Positions 44,145 to 53,445 of a stretch of DNA of 64,000 nt are shown one piece after another (the first letter of the stretch is position 1; each line of letters opens with the position of its first letter). The notes under the pieces are model-generated. The model worked only from the letters and a program-made list of their open reading frames with translations, had not been told where the DNA came from and ran no database searches. Source of the stretch: Streptomyces sp. CB02923 (lineage in GTDB: Bacteria > Actinomycetota > Actinomycetes > Streptomycetales > Streptomycetaceae). The position numbers and the translations under genes are program-made. The DNA lies in contig NZ_LWKZ01000027.1 in assembly GCF_001905005.1 (NCBI RefSeq), positions 372,001 to 436,000 of the forward strand, in the 5' to 3' direction.

Positions 44145-46727
44145 TCAGGCGCCGCGCAGCACCGCGCCCGTCCTCTCGACCGCGGTGGCGACCGCCGCGT
44201 CACGGGCGGCGGACGCCTCGTCGGCGGTCAGCGTGCGGTCGGGCGCACGGAAGCGCAGGGCGTAGGCCAGGGACTTCTTGCCCTCGCCCACCTGCTCACC
44301 GGTGAACACGTCGAACAGCCGCAGCGATTCGAGCAGGTCGCCCGCGCCGGAGCGCAGCGACGCCTCCACCTCGGCCGCCGGGACCGACGCGTCCACGATC
44401 AGCGCGACGTCCTGGGTGGCGACCGGGAAGGTGGAGATCCTCGGCGCCTGGACGACGCCCAGACCGGCCCGCTCCAGGCGGTCCAGGTCGATCTCCATCG
44501 CGCAGGTGCGCTCCGGCAGGCCGAGCGCCTTGGTGACGCGCGGGTGCAGCTCACCGGCGTTGCCGACGAGCACCTCCTCGCCGTCGGTCACGGCGAGCAG
44601 CGCCGCGCAGCGGCCCGGGTGGAAGGGCGCGTGCTGGTCCTGGCGCACGATCAGCTCGACGCCCGCCTCGCGCGCCACGGTACGGCCCGCCTCGACGGCG
44701 TCCGCCCAGGTGGCCGGGCGGCCCTTGCCCCACCAGCCGTCCTGCTCGCGGGCACCGGCGAGCACCACGGCGACACGGCGCGGCTGCTCGGGCAGCGCGG
44801 CGTCCAGCGCGGCGATCTCCTCGTCGGTCGGACGGCGGTCGACGGGCAGCCGCACGGCCGGCTTCTCGTCACCGGTCGGCCGGAAGACCAGGCCGGTCTC
44901 GAAGAGCGCGAGATCGTGCGACCCGCGGCCGTCGTTGCGCCGCAGCGCGGTGAGCAGGCCGGGGAGCAGCGTCGTACGGAGCAGCGGCTCCTCGTCCGAG
45001 AGCGGGTTGACCAGTCGCACGGTCCGGCGGCGGGGGTCGTCTTCGTCGAGGCCGAGCTGGTCGAGCACCGTCTCGCCGATGAACGGGTAGTTCAGCGCCT
45101 CGACGTAGCCGGCGCCGGCCAGCGCGCGGCCGACCCTGCGGTGCAGCCGCTGACGCTCCGTCAGGCCCCGCCCGGCGGGCGGCTTCGGCAGCGTGGAGGG
45201 CAGGTTCTCGTAGCCCTCCAGACGGATGACCTCTTCGGCCAGGTCGTTCGGGTCGGTCAGGTCGGGCCGCCAGGACGGCACGGTCACGACCAGCTCGTCC
45301 TGCCCGCCCGTCTCCCGGCCACCGCCCCTCAACGACGCGTTCCACGCGGCAGTATTTCCATACACGTCGCAGCCCACCTGCTGGAGACGCCGTACGACGG
45401 TCTCGCGGCCGTACGTGACGCCCGCGACGCGGTCCGGGTGGTCCGCGCTCACGGTGATCGTGCGCGGCCCGCTGGGCGAGACGACCTCGGTGACACCGGC
45501 CTCGGCGGTGCCGCCCGCGAGCAGCACCAGCAGGTCGACGGTGCGCTGCGCCGCGGCGGACGCGGCCTGCGGGTCGACGCCGCGCTCGAAGCGCTTGGAC
45601 GCCTCGGAGGTCAGCCGGTGCCGGCGGGCGGTGCGGGCGATGGAGACCGCGTCGAAGTGCGCGGCCTCGATCACGACGTCGGTGGTACCGGCGATCACGC
45701 CGGTCTCCGGGTCGGCCACCGCGTCCGCGATCTCCGTGTTGGCGCCGCCCATGACACCCGCGAGGCCGATGGGGCCGCGGTTGTCGGTGATGACCAGGTC
45801 GCCGTCGTCCAGGACGCGCTGGGTGCCGTCCAGGGTCGTCAGCTTCTCGCCGGGCTCCGCGCGGCGCACGCCGATCGTGCCGTCCACGCGGGAGCGGTCG
45901 TAGGCGTGCAGCGGCTGGCCGAGCTCCAGCATCACGTAGTTGGTGACGTCCACGGCGAGCGAGATCGGGCGCATCCCGGCCTTCTGCAGACGGCGCCGCA
46001 GCCAGATCGGGGAGCGTGCCTCCGGGTCCAGCCCGACGACGGTACGGGCCGTGAAGCGGTCGCAGCCCATCGGGTCGGCGACCTTGACCGGGTAGCCGTA
46101 GGAGTTCGGCGGGGGCACGTCCAGCAGCGCGGGGTCGCGCAGCGGCAGGCCGTAGGCGATGGCCGCCTCGCGGGCGATGCCGCGCAGGGACAGGCAGTCG
46201 CCGCGGTTGGCGGTGACGGCGATGTCCAGGACCTCGTCGACGAGCTGGAGCAGCTCGATGGCGTCGGTGCCGGGCTCGTACTCCGGCGGCAGCACGATGA
46301 TGCCATCAGTACCGTCATCGCCCATGCCCAGCTCGTCGCCCGAGCAGATCATGCCGTGCGAGACCTTGCCGTACGTCTTGCGCGCGGCGATCTTGAAGTC
46401 GCCGGGCAGGGTGGCGCCGGGGAGCACCACGACGACCTTGTCGCCGACCGCGAAGTTGCGCGCGCCGCAGACGATCTCCTGCGGCTCGCCCGAACCGTTG
46501 GCCTGCCCGACGTCGACCGTGCAGAAGCGGATCGGCTTCTTGAAGCCCTCCAGCTCCTCGATGGTCAGGACCTTGCCGACGACCAGGGGGCCTTCGAGGC
46601 CGGCGCCCAGCTGCTCGACGGTCTCGACCTCCAGACCGGTGGCGACGAGTTTGGCCTGTACGTCGCGGCCGGACTCGCCGGCCGGCAGGTCGACGTACTC
46701 CCGCAGCCAGGAAAGCGGGACCCGCAT
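44145..46727 (-). CDS. pheT: Phenylalanine-tRNA ligase beta subunit
   Basis: 860 residues. The N-terminal tRNA-binding domain (residues about 40-155), B3/B4 editing domain, B5 domain and C-terminal ferredoxin-fold anticodon-binding domain (residues about 765-858, starting near P-R-I-S-T-F-P-V-A-T-Q-D) are all present. With PheS it forms the alpha2beta2 enzyme. The ATG overlaps the pheS stop by one base (TGATG). An odd, AT-richer insert of about 20 residues around residues 455-475 (Y-G-N-T-A-A-W-N-A-S-L) lies just before the conserved D-E-L-V-V-T-V-P-S-W-R-P-D of the B5 region. Confidence 0.96.
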   Translation of the reverse strand: MRVPLSWLREYVDLPAGESGRDVQAKLVATGLEVETVEQLGAGLEGPLVVGKVLTIEELEGFKKPIRFCTVDVGQANGSGEPQEIVCGARNFAVGDKVVVVLPGATLPGDFKIAARKTYGKVSHGMICSGDELGMGDDGTDGIIVLPPEYEPGTDAIELLQLVDEVLDIAVTANRGDCLSLRGIAREAAIAYGLPLRDPALLDVPPPNSYGYPVKVADPMGCDRFTARTVVGLDPEARSPIWLRRRLQKAGMRPISLAVDVTNYVMLELGQPLHAYDRSRVDGTIGVRRAEPGEKLTTLDGTQRVLDDGDLVITDNRGPIGLAGVMGGANTEIADAVADPETGVIAGTTDVVIEAAHFDAVSIARTARRHRLTSEASKRFERGVDPQAASAAAQRTVDLLVLLAGGTAEAGVTEVVSPSGPRTITVSADHPDRVAGVTYGRETVVRRLQQVGCDVYGNTAAWNASLRGGGRETGGQDELVVTVPSWRPDLTDPNDLAEEVIRLEGYENLPSTLPKPPAGRGLTERQRLHRRVGRALAGAGYVEALNYPFIGETVLDQLGLDEDDPRRRTVRLVNPLSDEEPLLRTTLLPGLLTALRRNDGRGSHDLALFETGLVFRPTGDEKPAVRLPVDRRPTDEEIAALDAALPEQPRRVAVVLAGAREQDGWWGKGRPATWADAVEAGRTVAREAGVELIVRQDQHAPFHPGRCAALLAVTDGEEVLVGNAGELHPRVTKALGLPERTCAMEIDLDRLERAGLGVVQAPRISTFPVATQDVALIVDASVPAAEVEASLRSGAGDLLESLRLFDVFTGEQVGEGKKSLAYALRFRAPDRTLTADEASAARDAAVATAVERTGAVLRGA

Positions 46728-47851
46728 CAGATCTCCATCCCGAAAGGCCGGGTGAACCGGACGTCACCCTCGACCATGTCTCGCATGTCCTCGACGTTGT
46801 GGCGGAACATCAGCATCCGCTCGATGCCGAACCCGAAGGCGAATCCGCTGTACTTCTCCGGGTCGACGCCGCAGGCCACCAGCACCCGCGGGTTGACCAT
46901 GCCGCAGCCGCCCAGCTCGATCCAGCCCTCGCTGGAGCAGGTGCGGCAGGGGCGCTCCGGGTTGCCGACGGAGGCGCCGCGGCAGACGTAGCAGACCATG
47001 TCCATCTCGGCGGACGGCTCGGTGAACGGGAAGTAGTTCGGCCGCAGCCGGGTCTGCATCCCCTCGCCGAAGAGCGACTCGACCATGTGGTCCAGGGTGC
47101 CCTTGAGGTCCGCCATGGTCAGGCCCTCGTCGATGGCGAGCAGCTCGACCTGCGAGAACACCGGGGTGTGGGTGGCGTCCAGCTCGTCGGTGCGGTAGAC
47201 GCGGCCGGGGCAGACCACGTACAGCGGCGGCTCGCGGTCGAGCATCGACCGGATCTGCACGGGCGAGGTGTGGGTACGCAGCACCACACCGGACTGGTCG
47301 GACTCCGTCGCGGCGTTCTCGACGAAGAACGTGTCGTGCGTCGTGCGGGCCGGGTGGTCCGGCGAGAGGTTCAGGGCGTCGAAGTTCAGCCACTCCGACT
47401 CGACCTCGGGGCCCTCGGCGACCTCGTAGCCCATGGCCACGAAGACGTCCTCGATCCGCTCGGAGAGGGTGGTGAGCGGGTGCCGGGCGCCGGAGCGGGC
47501 GCGGTCGTACGGCAGTGTGACGTCCACCGCCTCCTCGACCAGCACCCGGGCGTCGCGCTCCGCCTCCAGCTCTTCCTGGCGCTTCTTGAGCGCCTGGCCG
47601 ACCTGGCCGCGCGCCTGGCCGACGCGCTTGCCCGCGTCGGCCTTGGCCTGCGGCGGCAGTGCGCCGATCTCGCGGTTGGCCAGCGCCAGCGGCGAGGTGC
47701 CGCCGGTCTGCGCGACCTTCACCTCGTGGAGCTCCTGGAGGTCACCGGCGGCGGCGATGGCGGCGAGCGCCTCGTCCCGCATGCGGGCGATCTCTTCCGG
47801 TTTCAGGGCCTCGACCTCGACAGGGTCGTACGACTTATTGGGTGCGGACAT
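46727..47851 (-). CDS. pheS: Phenylalanine-tRNA ligase alpha subunit
   Basis: 374 residues from the ATG at 47851. N-terminal coiled-coil arm (residues about 15-100), then the class II catalytic core: motif 2 (V-C-P-G-R-V-Y-R-T-D) near residue 215 and motif 3 (G-F-A-F-G-F-G-I-E-R) near residue 345. Conserved F-T-E-P-S-A-E binds phenylalanine. Charges tRNA-Phe. First gene of pheS-pheT. The 141 bp between it and the kinase gene show no phenylalanine-rich leader or T-box. Confidence 0.96.
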   Translation of the reverse strand: MSAPNKSYDPVEVEALKPEEIARMRDEALAAIAAAGDLQELHEVKVAQTGGTSPLALANREIGALPPQAKADAGKRVGQARGQVGQALKKRQEELEAERDARVLVEEAVDVTLPYDRARSGARHPLTTLSERIEDVFVAMGYEVAEGPEVESEWLNFDALNLSPDHPARTTHDTFFVENAATESDQSGVVLRTHTSPVQIRSMLDREPPLYVVCPGRVYRTDELDATHTPVFSQVELLAIDEGLTMADLKGTLDHMVESLFGEGMQTRLRPNYFPFTEPSAEMDMVCYVCRGASVGNPERPCRTCSSEGWIELGGCGMVNPRVLVACGVDPEKYSGFAFGFGIERMLMFRHNVEDMRDMVEGDVRFTRPFGMEI

Positions 47852-47992
47852 CTCTTCCCGTGCTTCCGATGGGCTTGGCGCGCGGCTTGCCCCCGACGTG
47901 TGCAGTGCCAAAGGTGCCAAAGGTGCAGTCTACGGGGCAGGGCGGCCGCGCCTCATCCGAGCCCCGACGGGGAGGAGCCCGCCGGGCACCGC

Positions 47993-49126
47993 TCAGGCCA
48001 TGAAGGCCGGCGTCCCGACGGGCAGGCTAAATCGGAACAGGGCGCCGCCGGCGGGCGCCCGGCCGACCGTGATCGTGCCGCCGTGGGCCTCGACGATGCC
48101 CTTGACGATGTAGAGGCCCAGGCCGGTGCCGCCGCGCTTGCTGCCCCGCCAGAAGCGGGTGAAGACGCGGCTCATCGACTCCTCGGGAATGCCGGGGCCC
48201 TCGTCGCTCACGGTGACGCTCGTCCCTTCCGCTCCGGAGCCGCTCGATACCGGTCCTACCTCGATGGTGACGGTTCCCGCACCGTGCCGCACCGCATTTT
48301 CCAGCAGGTTTCCCAGCACCTGGTCGACCTTGTCCGGGTCCGCCCACAGATCGGGCAGCGGTTCGATCATCCGGATCAGGAAGCGGTCGGGCAGCTGCCC
48401 CGCCGTCGTCTGCGCCTGGACGTGCCGGCGTACGGCGGAGACCATGTCCACCCGCTGGCGGCGCACCTCCAGGCGGCCCGAGTCGATACGGGAGATGTCC
48501 AGAAGTTCGGCGATGAGCCGGGTGACGCGGTTGGCGTCCGCGTCCACGGTCTCCAGCATCAGGCGCTTCTGGTCGTCGGTGAAGCGCTCCCACTTCTGGA
48601 GCAGGGTGGCGGTGAAGCCCTTCACGGAGGTGAGCGGCGAGCGCAGCTCGTGGGCGACGGTGGCGATCAGCTCGGCGTGGCTCAGCTCGGTGCGGCGCCG
48701 CGCCTCGGTGCCGCGCAGCGTGACGACCAGGCGCCGGACGGGGCCGGTGGGGCGGCTGCGCACGTACCGCGCGCAGACCAGCACCTCACGGCCGCCGAGC
48801 AGCAGGTTGCGCTCCGGCTGGCCGCTGCGGATCGCCAGTCCCCCGTACGGGTCGGTCAGCTGCCACCAGCGGCGGCCCTCGATGTCCTGGAGCGGTAACG
48901 CCTTCTCCAGCGGCCTGCCCAGCGCGTCGTTCGGGTCGATCGCGGTGATCCGGGCCGCGGCGGCGTTGAAGCAGATCACCCGGCCGGTCTCGTCGGCGAC
49001 GACCAGGCCGTCCGGCAGGTCGTCCGGGTCGGGCCCGGCGCCGGCGGGACCGGCGCCGAGGGGCACGGGGCCGTCATCCGGACAGGGCTCGGCAGCGACC
49101 GTCGTACCGGATGCCCTCGCACTCAT
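47993..49126 (-). CDS. PAS-domain sensor histidine kinase with TTA codon
   Basis: 377 residues from the ATG at 49126, with GGGGGT 6 bases upstream. PAS domain at residues about 35-105 (G-L-V-V-A-D-E-T-G-R-V-I-C-F-N-A-A-A). HisKA with the phospho-accepting His in A-H-E-L-R-S-P-L near residue 159, then the ATPase with N-box L-E-N-A-V-R-H, D-E-G-P-G-I-P and G-T-G-L-G-L-Y-I. No membrane segment, so it is cytoplasmic. Leu77 (in K-A-L-P-L) is coded by TTA. No response regulator is adjacent, so it is an orphan kinase. Its place between pheS and the TrmH gene is a known neighbourhood in Streptomyces. Confidence 0.88.
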   Translation of the reverse strand: MSARASGTTVAAEPCPDDGPVPLGAGPAGAGPDPDDLPDGLVVADETGRVICFNAAAARITAIDPNDALGRPLEKALPLQDIEGRRWWQLTDPYGGLAIRSGQPERNLLLGGREVLVCARYVRSRPTGPVRRLVVTLRGTEARRRTELSHAELIATVAHELRSPLTSVKGFTATLLQKWERFTDDQKRLMLETVDADANRVTRLIAELLDISRIDSGRLEVRRQRVDMVSAVRRHVQAQTTAGQLPDRFLIRMIEPLPDLWADPDKVDQVLGNLLENAVRHGAGTVTIEVGPVSSGSGAEGTSVTVSDEGPGIPEESMSRVFTRFWRGSKRGGTGLGLYIVKGIVEAHGGTITVGRAPAGGALFRFSLPVGTPAFMA

Positions 49127-49165
49127 CCCGCTACCCCCTTCCGGTCCCCCGGGCACGCAACCCTA

Positions 49166-50020
<855 letters not shown>

Positions 50021-50067
50021 GGGCGGCGGCTCACTTCTTCGGGTGTCTGGGGGCGTGCAGAAAGCGC

Positions 50068-50097
50068 CGGACCCGCAGGCCGTGGCCTGCGGGTCCG
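50068..50097 (-). terminator. Hairpin terminator after rplT
   Basis: 13-bp perfect arms (50068-50080 and 50085-50097) with a 4-base loop, 26 bp past the rplT stop. Confidence 0.8.
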
Positions 50098-50122
50098 TGA
50101 CAAACGTGCCTCAGGCCGTGGT

Positions 50123-50506
50123 TCAGGCGGCCTTCGGGGCGTTGACGTCGCTCGGCAGCGCCTTCTGGGCCACCTCGACCAGCGCGGCGAACGCGTTGGC
50201 GTCGTTGACCGCGAGGTCGGCCAGGATCTTGCGGTCCACCTCGACGTTGGCGGCCTTGAGACCCTGCACGAAGCGGTTGTAGGTCATGCCGTTGGCGCGG
50301 GCAGCGGCGTTGATGCGCTGGATCCACAGCTGACGGAAGTCGCCCTTGCGCTTCTTGCGGTCGTTGTAGTTGTAGACGAGGGAGTGGGTGACCTGCTCCT
50401 TCGCCTTGCGGTAGAGGCGGGAACGCTGGCCGCGGTAGCCGCTGGCCTGCTCGAGGATCGCCCGGCGCTTCTTGTGGGCGTTGACTGCCCGCTTGACGCG
50501 TGCCAC
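50123..50506 (-). CDS. rplT: 50S ribosomal protein L20
   Basis: 127 residues, usual size. Starts M-A-R-V-K-R-A-V-N-A-H-K-K-R-R, with the helical S-R-L-Y-R-K-A-K-E-Q and R-D-R-K-K-R-K-G-D-F-R-Q-L-W-I-Q-R-I-N-A-A segments. An early assembly protein of the large subunit, binding 23S rRNA. In several bacteria L20 also represses its own infC-rpmI-rplT operon. Last gene of that operon here, 105 bp behind rpmI. Confidence 0.97.
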   Translation of the reverse strand: MARVKRAVNAHKKRRAILEQASGYRGQRSRLYRKAKEQVTHSLVYNYNDRKKRKGDFRQLWIQRINAAARANGMTYNRFVQGLKAANVEVDRKILADLAVNDANAFAALVEVAQKALPSDVNAPKAA

Positions 50507-50611
50507 TTGTTAACTCCTTGTAGCGGGGCCGTGGTTGTCTTCACACGGCCCGAATCGAATGGGTCCCGGTCCAGGTCCTGTGCCGCGCCGCGGGGGCATG
50601 GCGGCCAGGAC

Positions 50612-50806
50612 TTACTTGCCGAGAAGCTTCTTGATCTTCGCGGCGTCGCCCGGGGCCATCTCGGCGTTGCCGCTGAGGCGACGCGTCACGCGGGACGACT
50701 TGTGCTCGAGCAGGTGGCGCTTGCCGGCGCGCTCACGCATCACCTTGCCGGAACCGGTGACCTTGAAGCGCTTGCTGGCACCGCTGTGCGTCTTGTTCTT
50801 CGGCAT
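50612..50806 (-). CDS. rpmI: 50S ribosomal protein L35
   Basis: 64 residues from the ATG at 50806 with GGAGAG upstream. M-P-K-N-K-T-H-S-G-A-S-K-R-F-K-V-T-G-S-G-K is the standard L35 start. An upstream in-frame extension is not part of the family. Middle gene of infC-rpmI-rplT. The 121 bp before it carry a nested hairpin that may modulate expression. Confidence 0.97.
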   Translation of the reverse strand: MPKNKTHSGASKRFKVTGSGKVMRERAGKRHLLEHKSSRVTRRLSGNAEMAPGDAAKIKKLLGK

Positions 50807-50830
50807 GCGCCGTTCTCTCCTCTTGGATGG

Positions 50831-50866
50831 CGCCCCCACCGGTCCGGGGACCGGCGCCCGGGGGCG
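50831..50866 (-). other. Nested hairpin between infC and rpmI
   Basis: CGCCCCC (50831-50837) pairs with GGGGGCG (50860-50866), enclosing CCGGTCC/GGACCGG (50839-50845 with 50848-50854). It sits 25 bp upstream of the rpmI start. It could end part of the infC transcripts or be an L20-responsive element. Confidence 0.55.
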
Positions 50867-50927
50867 TCAGATGTATCGGTTGGTATCCGGGGCGGACCCT
50901 GGCGTACTCCGGGGCTCGCGCCCTGGA

Positions 50928-51560
50928 TCACGCCTCGGCGGGCTCCTCGGCGGGCTCCTCGACGTCCTGCTCGTGCTCGTGAGCAAGACCCTGGCGCTCC
51001 GCCTTGCGGGCAGCCTGCGCCTCGCGGGCCTCGGCCATCGCCTCGGTCTTCTTCTTGTGCGGACCGAGGACCATGATCATGTTGCGGCCGTCCTGCTTGG
51101 GGTTCGACTCGATGAACCCCAGGTCCTGGACGTCCTCCGCGAGACGCTGCAGCAGTCGGAAGCCCAGCTCGGGGCGGGACTGCTCGCGACCACGGAACAT
51201 GATCGTGATCTTGACCTTGTCACCCTGCTTGAGGAACCGGACGACGTGACCCTTTTTGGTGTCGTAGTCGTGCGGGTCGATCTTCGGCCGGAGCTTCATC
51301 TCCTTGATGACCGTGTGCGCCTGGTTCTTGCGCGCCTCACGGGCCTTCATGGCCGACTCGTACTTGAACTTTCCGTAGTCCATGAGCTTGCAGACCGGCG
51401 GACGGGCGTTCGCCGCCACCTCGACCAGGTCGAGGTCGTACTCCTGCGCAAGCTCCAGGGCTTTGGCAAGCGGCACAATGCCGACCTGCTCGCCACTGGG
51501 ACCGACGAGTCGCACCTCAGGGACGCGAATCCGGTCGTTGATGCGGGGCTCGGCGCTGAT
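50928..51560 (-). CDS. infC: Translation initiation factor IF-3, probable AUC start
   Basis: 210 residues if translation starts at ATC 51560-51558. The conserved S-A-E-P-R-I-N-D-R-I-R-V-P-E-V-R-L begins directly after it. GAGGAGG ends 4 bases upstream, and no ATG/GTG/TTG is found in that frame at a suitable place; the nearest upstream ATG (51683) would precede the leader terminator. IF-3 discriminates against AUC/AUU starts, so such a start gives autoregulation, as known for E. coli infC (AUU). N-domain, Lys-rich linker (K-A-R-E-A-R-K-N-Q) and C-domain (K-I-T-I-M-F-R-G-R-E) are complete. The tail is Glu/Ala-rich. Confidence 0.9.
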   Translation of the reverse strand: MSAEPRINDRIRVPEVRLVGPSGEQVGIVPLAKALELAQEYDLDLVEVAANARPPVCKLMDYGKFKYESAMKAREARKNQAHTVIKEMKLRPKIDPHDYDTKKGHVVRFLKQGDKVKITIMFRGREQSRPELGFRLLQRLAEDVQDLGFIESNPKQDGRNMIMVLGPHKKKTEAMAEAREAQAARKAERQGLAHEHEQDVEEPAEEPAEA

Positions 51561-51913
51561 GGATCCTCCTCGGTAGCACCACGCGACGGCCTGGCGGACT
51601 GCCGCGTAACGTCTGTTTCGATGTGACCAACCGCGCCGGAAAACGAAAAACGCCCCGGACGGGACACAGGCGGGGCTCCTCAATGGATCAGGAGCACCGC
51701 CGCGATGTCATCGCGGGGCGCAGCCGGACCGTTGACCCGCCGACCGTGAGGTCGGTTCGGGTGGGAGATCGGAGCCTCCACTTGTGGGTCGGGCACGTCA
51801 GTACTCGACCGGTCGGATTCCCAGAATACACGAGCCGAGGGGCGGGACCCACCCGGCCGCGGCCGCCCCATAAGGTTGGGCCGATCCCCTGAGCAGGAAG
51901 TGAAGCGCGAGCC
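51561..51913. other. 353-bp leader/promoter region of infC and DUF1844 gene
   Basis: No gene. It holds the infC leader with the terminator-like hairpin, two more perfect hairpins (51700-51716 with arms CCGCGATG/CATCGCGG; 51740-51755 with arms CCGACC/GGTCGG), and promoters for the two divergent genes, of which none is clear enough to mark. Confidence 0.5.
51640..51676 (-). terminator. Leader terminator (attenuator) upstream of infC
   Basis: On the minus strand GCCCCG (51676-51671), 13 bases, CGGGGC (51657-51652), one G, then TTTTTCGTTTT. This is an intrinsic terminator with a U-run, rare in this GC-rich genome, located about 80 bp upstream of the infC start codon and pointing toward it. Its position inside the leader suggests transcription attenuation of infC-rpmI-rplT. 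Confidence 0.65.
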
Positions 51914-52312
51914 ATGAGTGACCAGACCCCGCAGCAGCCCGGACCGGCGGACCCGGGCGGCCCCGCCGCCCCCGTGAACCCGGACTTCGACTCCATGACC
52001 CGCGACATCGCGGACGTACCGGCCGTCGAGGTGATCACCACGGTCGCCGTGCACCTGATGTCCTCGGCCGCGGTCAACCTCGGGCTCGCCGAGGAGGGCG
52101 CCGACCACAAGGACCTCGACGAGGCGCGCAAGCTCATCCAGGCGCTGGCCGGGCTGGTCACGGCCAGCGCGACCGAGATCGGCTCGTACCACGCCGCGCC
52201 GCTGCGGGACGGGCTGAAGTCCCTCCAGCTCGCCTTCCGCGAGGCGTCCCTCGTGCCGGACGAGCCGGGGCAGGGGCCGGGCGAGAAGTTCACGGGGCCG
52301 GTGTACGGGTAG
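51914..52312 (+). CDS. DUF1844 family protein
   Basis: 132 residues. Pro-rich N-terminus, then a helical domain with V-E-V-I-T-T-V-A-V-H-L-M-S-S-A-A-V-N-L-G-L, the DUF1844 signature, and a charged tail. Function unknown; the gene is conserved next to infC in Streptomyces-like genomes and divergent from it. No catalytic motif. Confidence 0.85.
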   Translation: MSDQTPQQPGPADPGGPAAPVNPDFDSMTRDIADVPAVEVITTVAVHLMSSAAVNLGLAEEGADHKDLDEARKLIQALAGLVTASATEIGSYHAAPLRDGLKSLQLAFREASLVPDEPGQGPGEKFTGPVYG

Positions 52313-52363
52313 CCCGTACCGGGCGCTTCGGCGTGGGGCGTGCCCGTGCGGGGCGCCCGTGCC

Positions 52364-52468
52364 GGGCGCGTAGGGGTGCGGGGCGCCGTACCGGGCGCGT
52401 AGGGGTGCGGGGCGCCGTACCGGGCGCGTAGGGGTGCGGGGCGCCGTACCGGGCGCGTAGGGGTGCGG
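52364..52468. repeat. 29-bp tandem repeat, 3.6 copies
   Basis: Unit starting GGGCGCGTAGGGGTGCGG at 52364, 52393, 52422 and (partial) 52451, identical between copies. 29 is not a multiple of 3 and the repeat lies in the gap between DUF1844 and the aquaporin gene (52313-52627), which has no gene. Confidence 0.9.
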
Positions 52469-52534
52469 GTGGGGCGTGTGTCCCGTACGCAGCCCTGGCT
52501 GTGACCCCGGGGGTCGCCCGGCGCGCAGGTGAGA

Positions 52535-52560
52535 GGGCCGCTCCCGGCCGGGGGCGGCCC
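52535..52560 (-). terminator. Hairpin after the aquaporin gene
   Basis: GGGCCGC (52535-52541) pairs with GCGGCCC (52554-52560), 67 bp past the aquaporin stop. Moderate strength. Confidence 0.45.
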
Positions 52561-52627
52561 TGCTGTTTGGCTGCGCCGTGGGGCTTCTGCTCTGTGGGCG
52601 GGTGCCGTGGGGTGTCCGGGCGTCCCG

Positions 52628-53356
52628 TTAGACCGCGGACCGTTCGTCCGCGACCAGCTTGGGCTCCTGGGGCGGGTGGGTGATCTGGTGCACCACCGCG
52701 GCCAGCGCGCCGCCGATCAGCGGCGCGACGATGAACAGCCACAGCTGCGACAGCGCGCCGCCGCCCGCGAACAGGGCCGGGCCGATGCTGCGGGCCGGGT
52801 TCACGGATGTACCGGTGAGCGGGATGCCGACGAGGTGCACGACCGCCAGCGCCATGCCGATCGGCAGGCCGTCGAAGCCGACCACCGCCACCTTGTGCGT
52901 GACCGCCAGCACCACGAACACCAGCAGGAACGTCAGCACGATCTCGGCCACGAAGGCGCCGCCGAGGTTGATGTGCACGGCGGACCGGTCGCCCCACCCG
53001 TTCGACCCGAAGGCCTCACTCGTCTTCAGGCCCGGCACCTGCTTGGCGACCAGGAACAGCAGCGCCGCGCCGACGATGCCGCCCAGCAGCTGGGCGATCC
53101 AGTACTCGGCCGCCGCACGGGGCGTGATGCGGCGGGCCAGCAGCATGCCGAGCGTCACCGCCGGGTTGAGATGGCTGCCCGAGATCGGGCCGAGCGCGTA
53201 TGCCAGGGCCAACAGGGTGAAGCCGAATGCCAGGGCGATGCCGAAGGTTCCGATGTACTCGCCGGCCAGCACCGCGGAGCCGACGGCGAAGAACACCAGG
53301 AGCAGCGTCCCGAGGAACTCGGATACGACCGTGCGGGTCTCCGTTGTCGTCTCCAT
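52628..53356 (-). CDS. Aquaporin (MIP family, AqpZ-like)
   Basis: 242 residues, GAGGAGG upstream. Six membrane spans and both pore motifs: H-L-N-P-A-V-T near residue 66 and S-V-N-P-A-R-S near residue 190. The filter residues match the water-selective type: His in V-V-H-L-V-G-I-P, Thr in L-T-G-T, and Arg after the second N-P-A. So water transport is more likely than glycerol. It is the second gene behind the SseB-like protein with an 89-bp gap. Confidence 0.92.
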   Translation of the reverse strand: METTTETRTVVSEFLGTLLLVFFAVGSAVLAGEYIGTFGIALAFGFTLLALAYALGPISGSHLNPAVTLGMLLARRITPRAAAEYWIAQLLGGIVGAALLFLVAKQVPGLKTSEAFGSNGWGDRSAVHINLGGAFVAEIVLTFLLVFVVLAVTHKVAVVGFDGLPIGMALAVVHLVGIPLTGTSVNPARSIGPALFAGGGALSQLWLFIVAPLIGGALAAVVHQITHPPQEPKLVADERSAV

Positions 53357-53445
53357 GGGGCCTCCTCGCGCGGATCTTGCTCTCTCCTCGCATTGTGAGG
53401 CCCGTCACGGGGATCCGCCTGTCGGTGGCGTCCGGGACCGCCGGG

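Noticed and set aside
47852..47992. Phe-rich leader peptide or T-box before pheS
   Set aside because: No run of Phe codons and no terminator/antiterminator pair. Only a short GCCAAAGGT direct repeat is visible.
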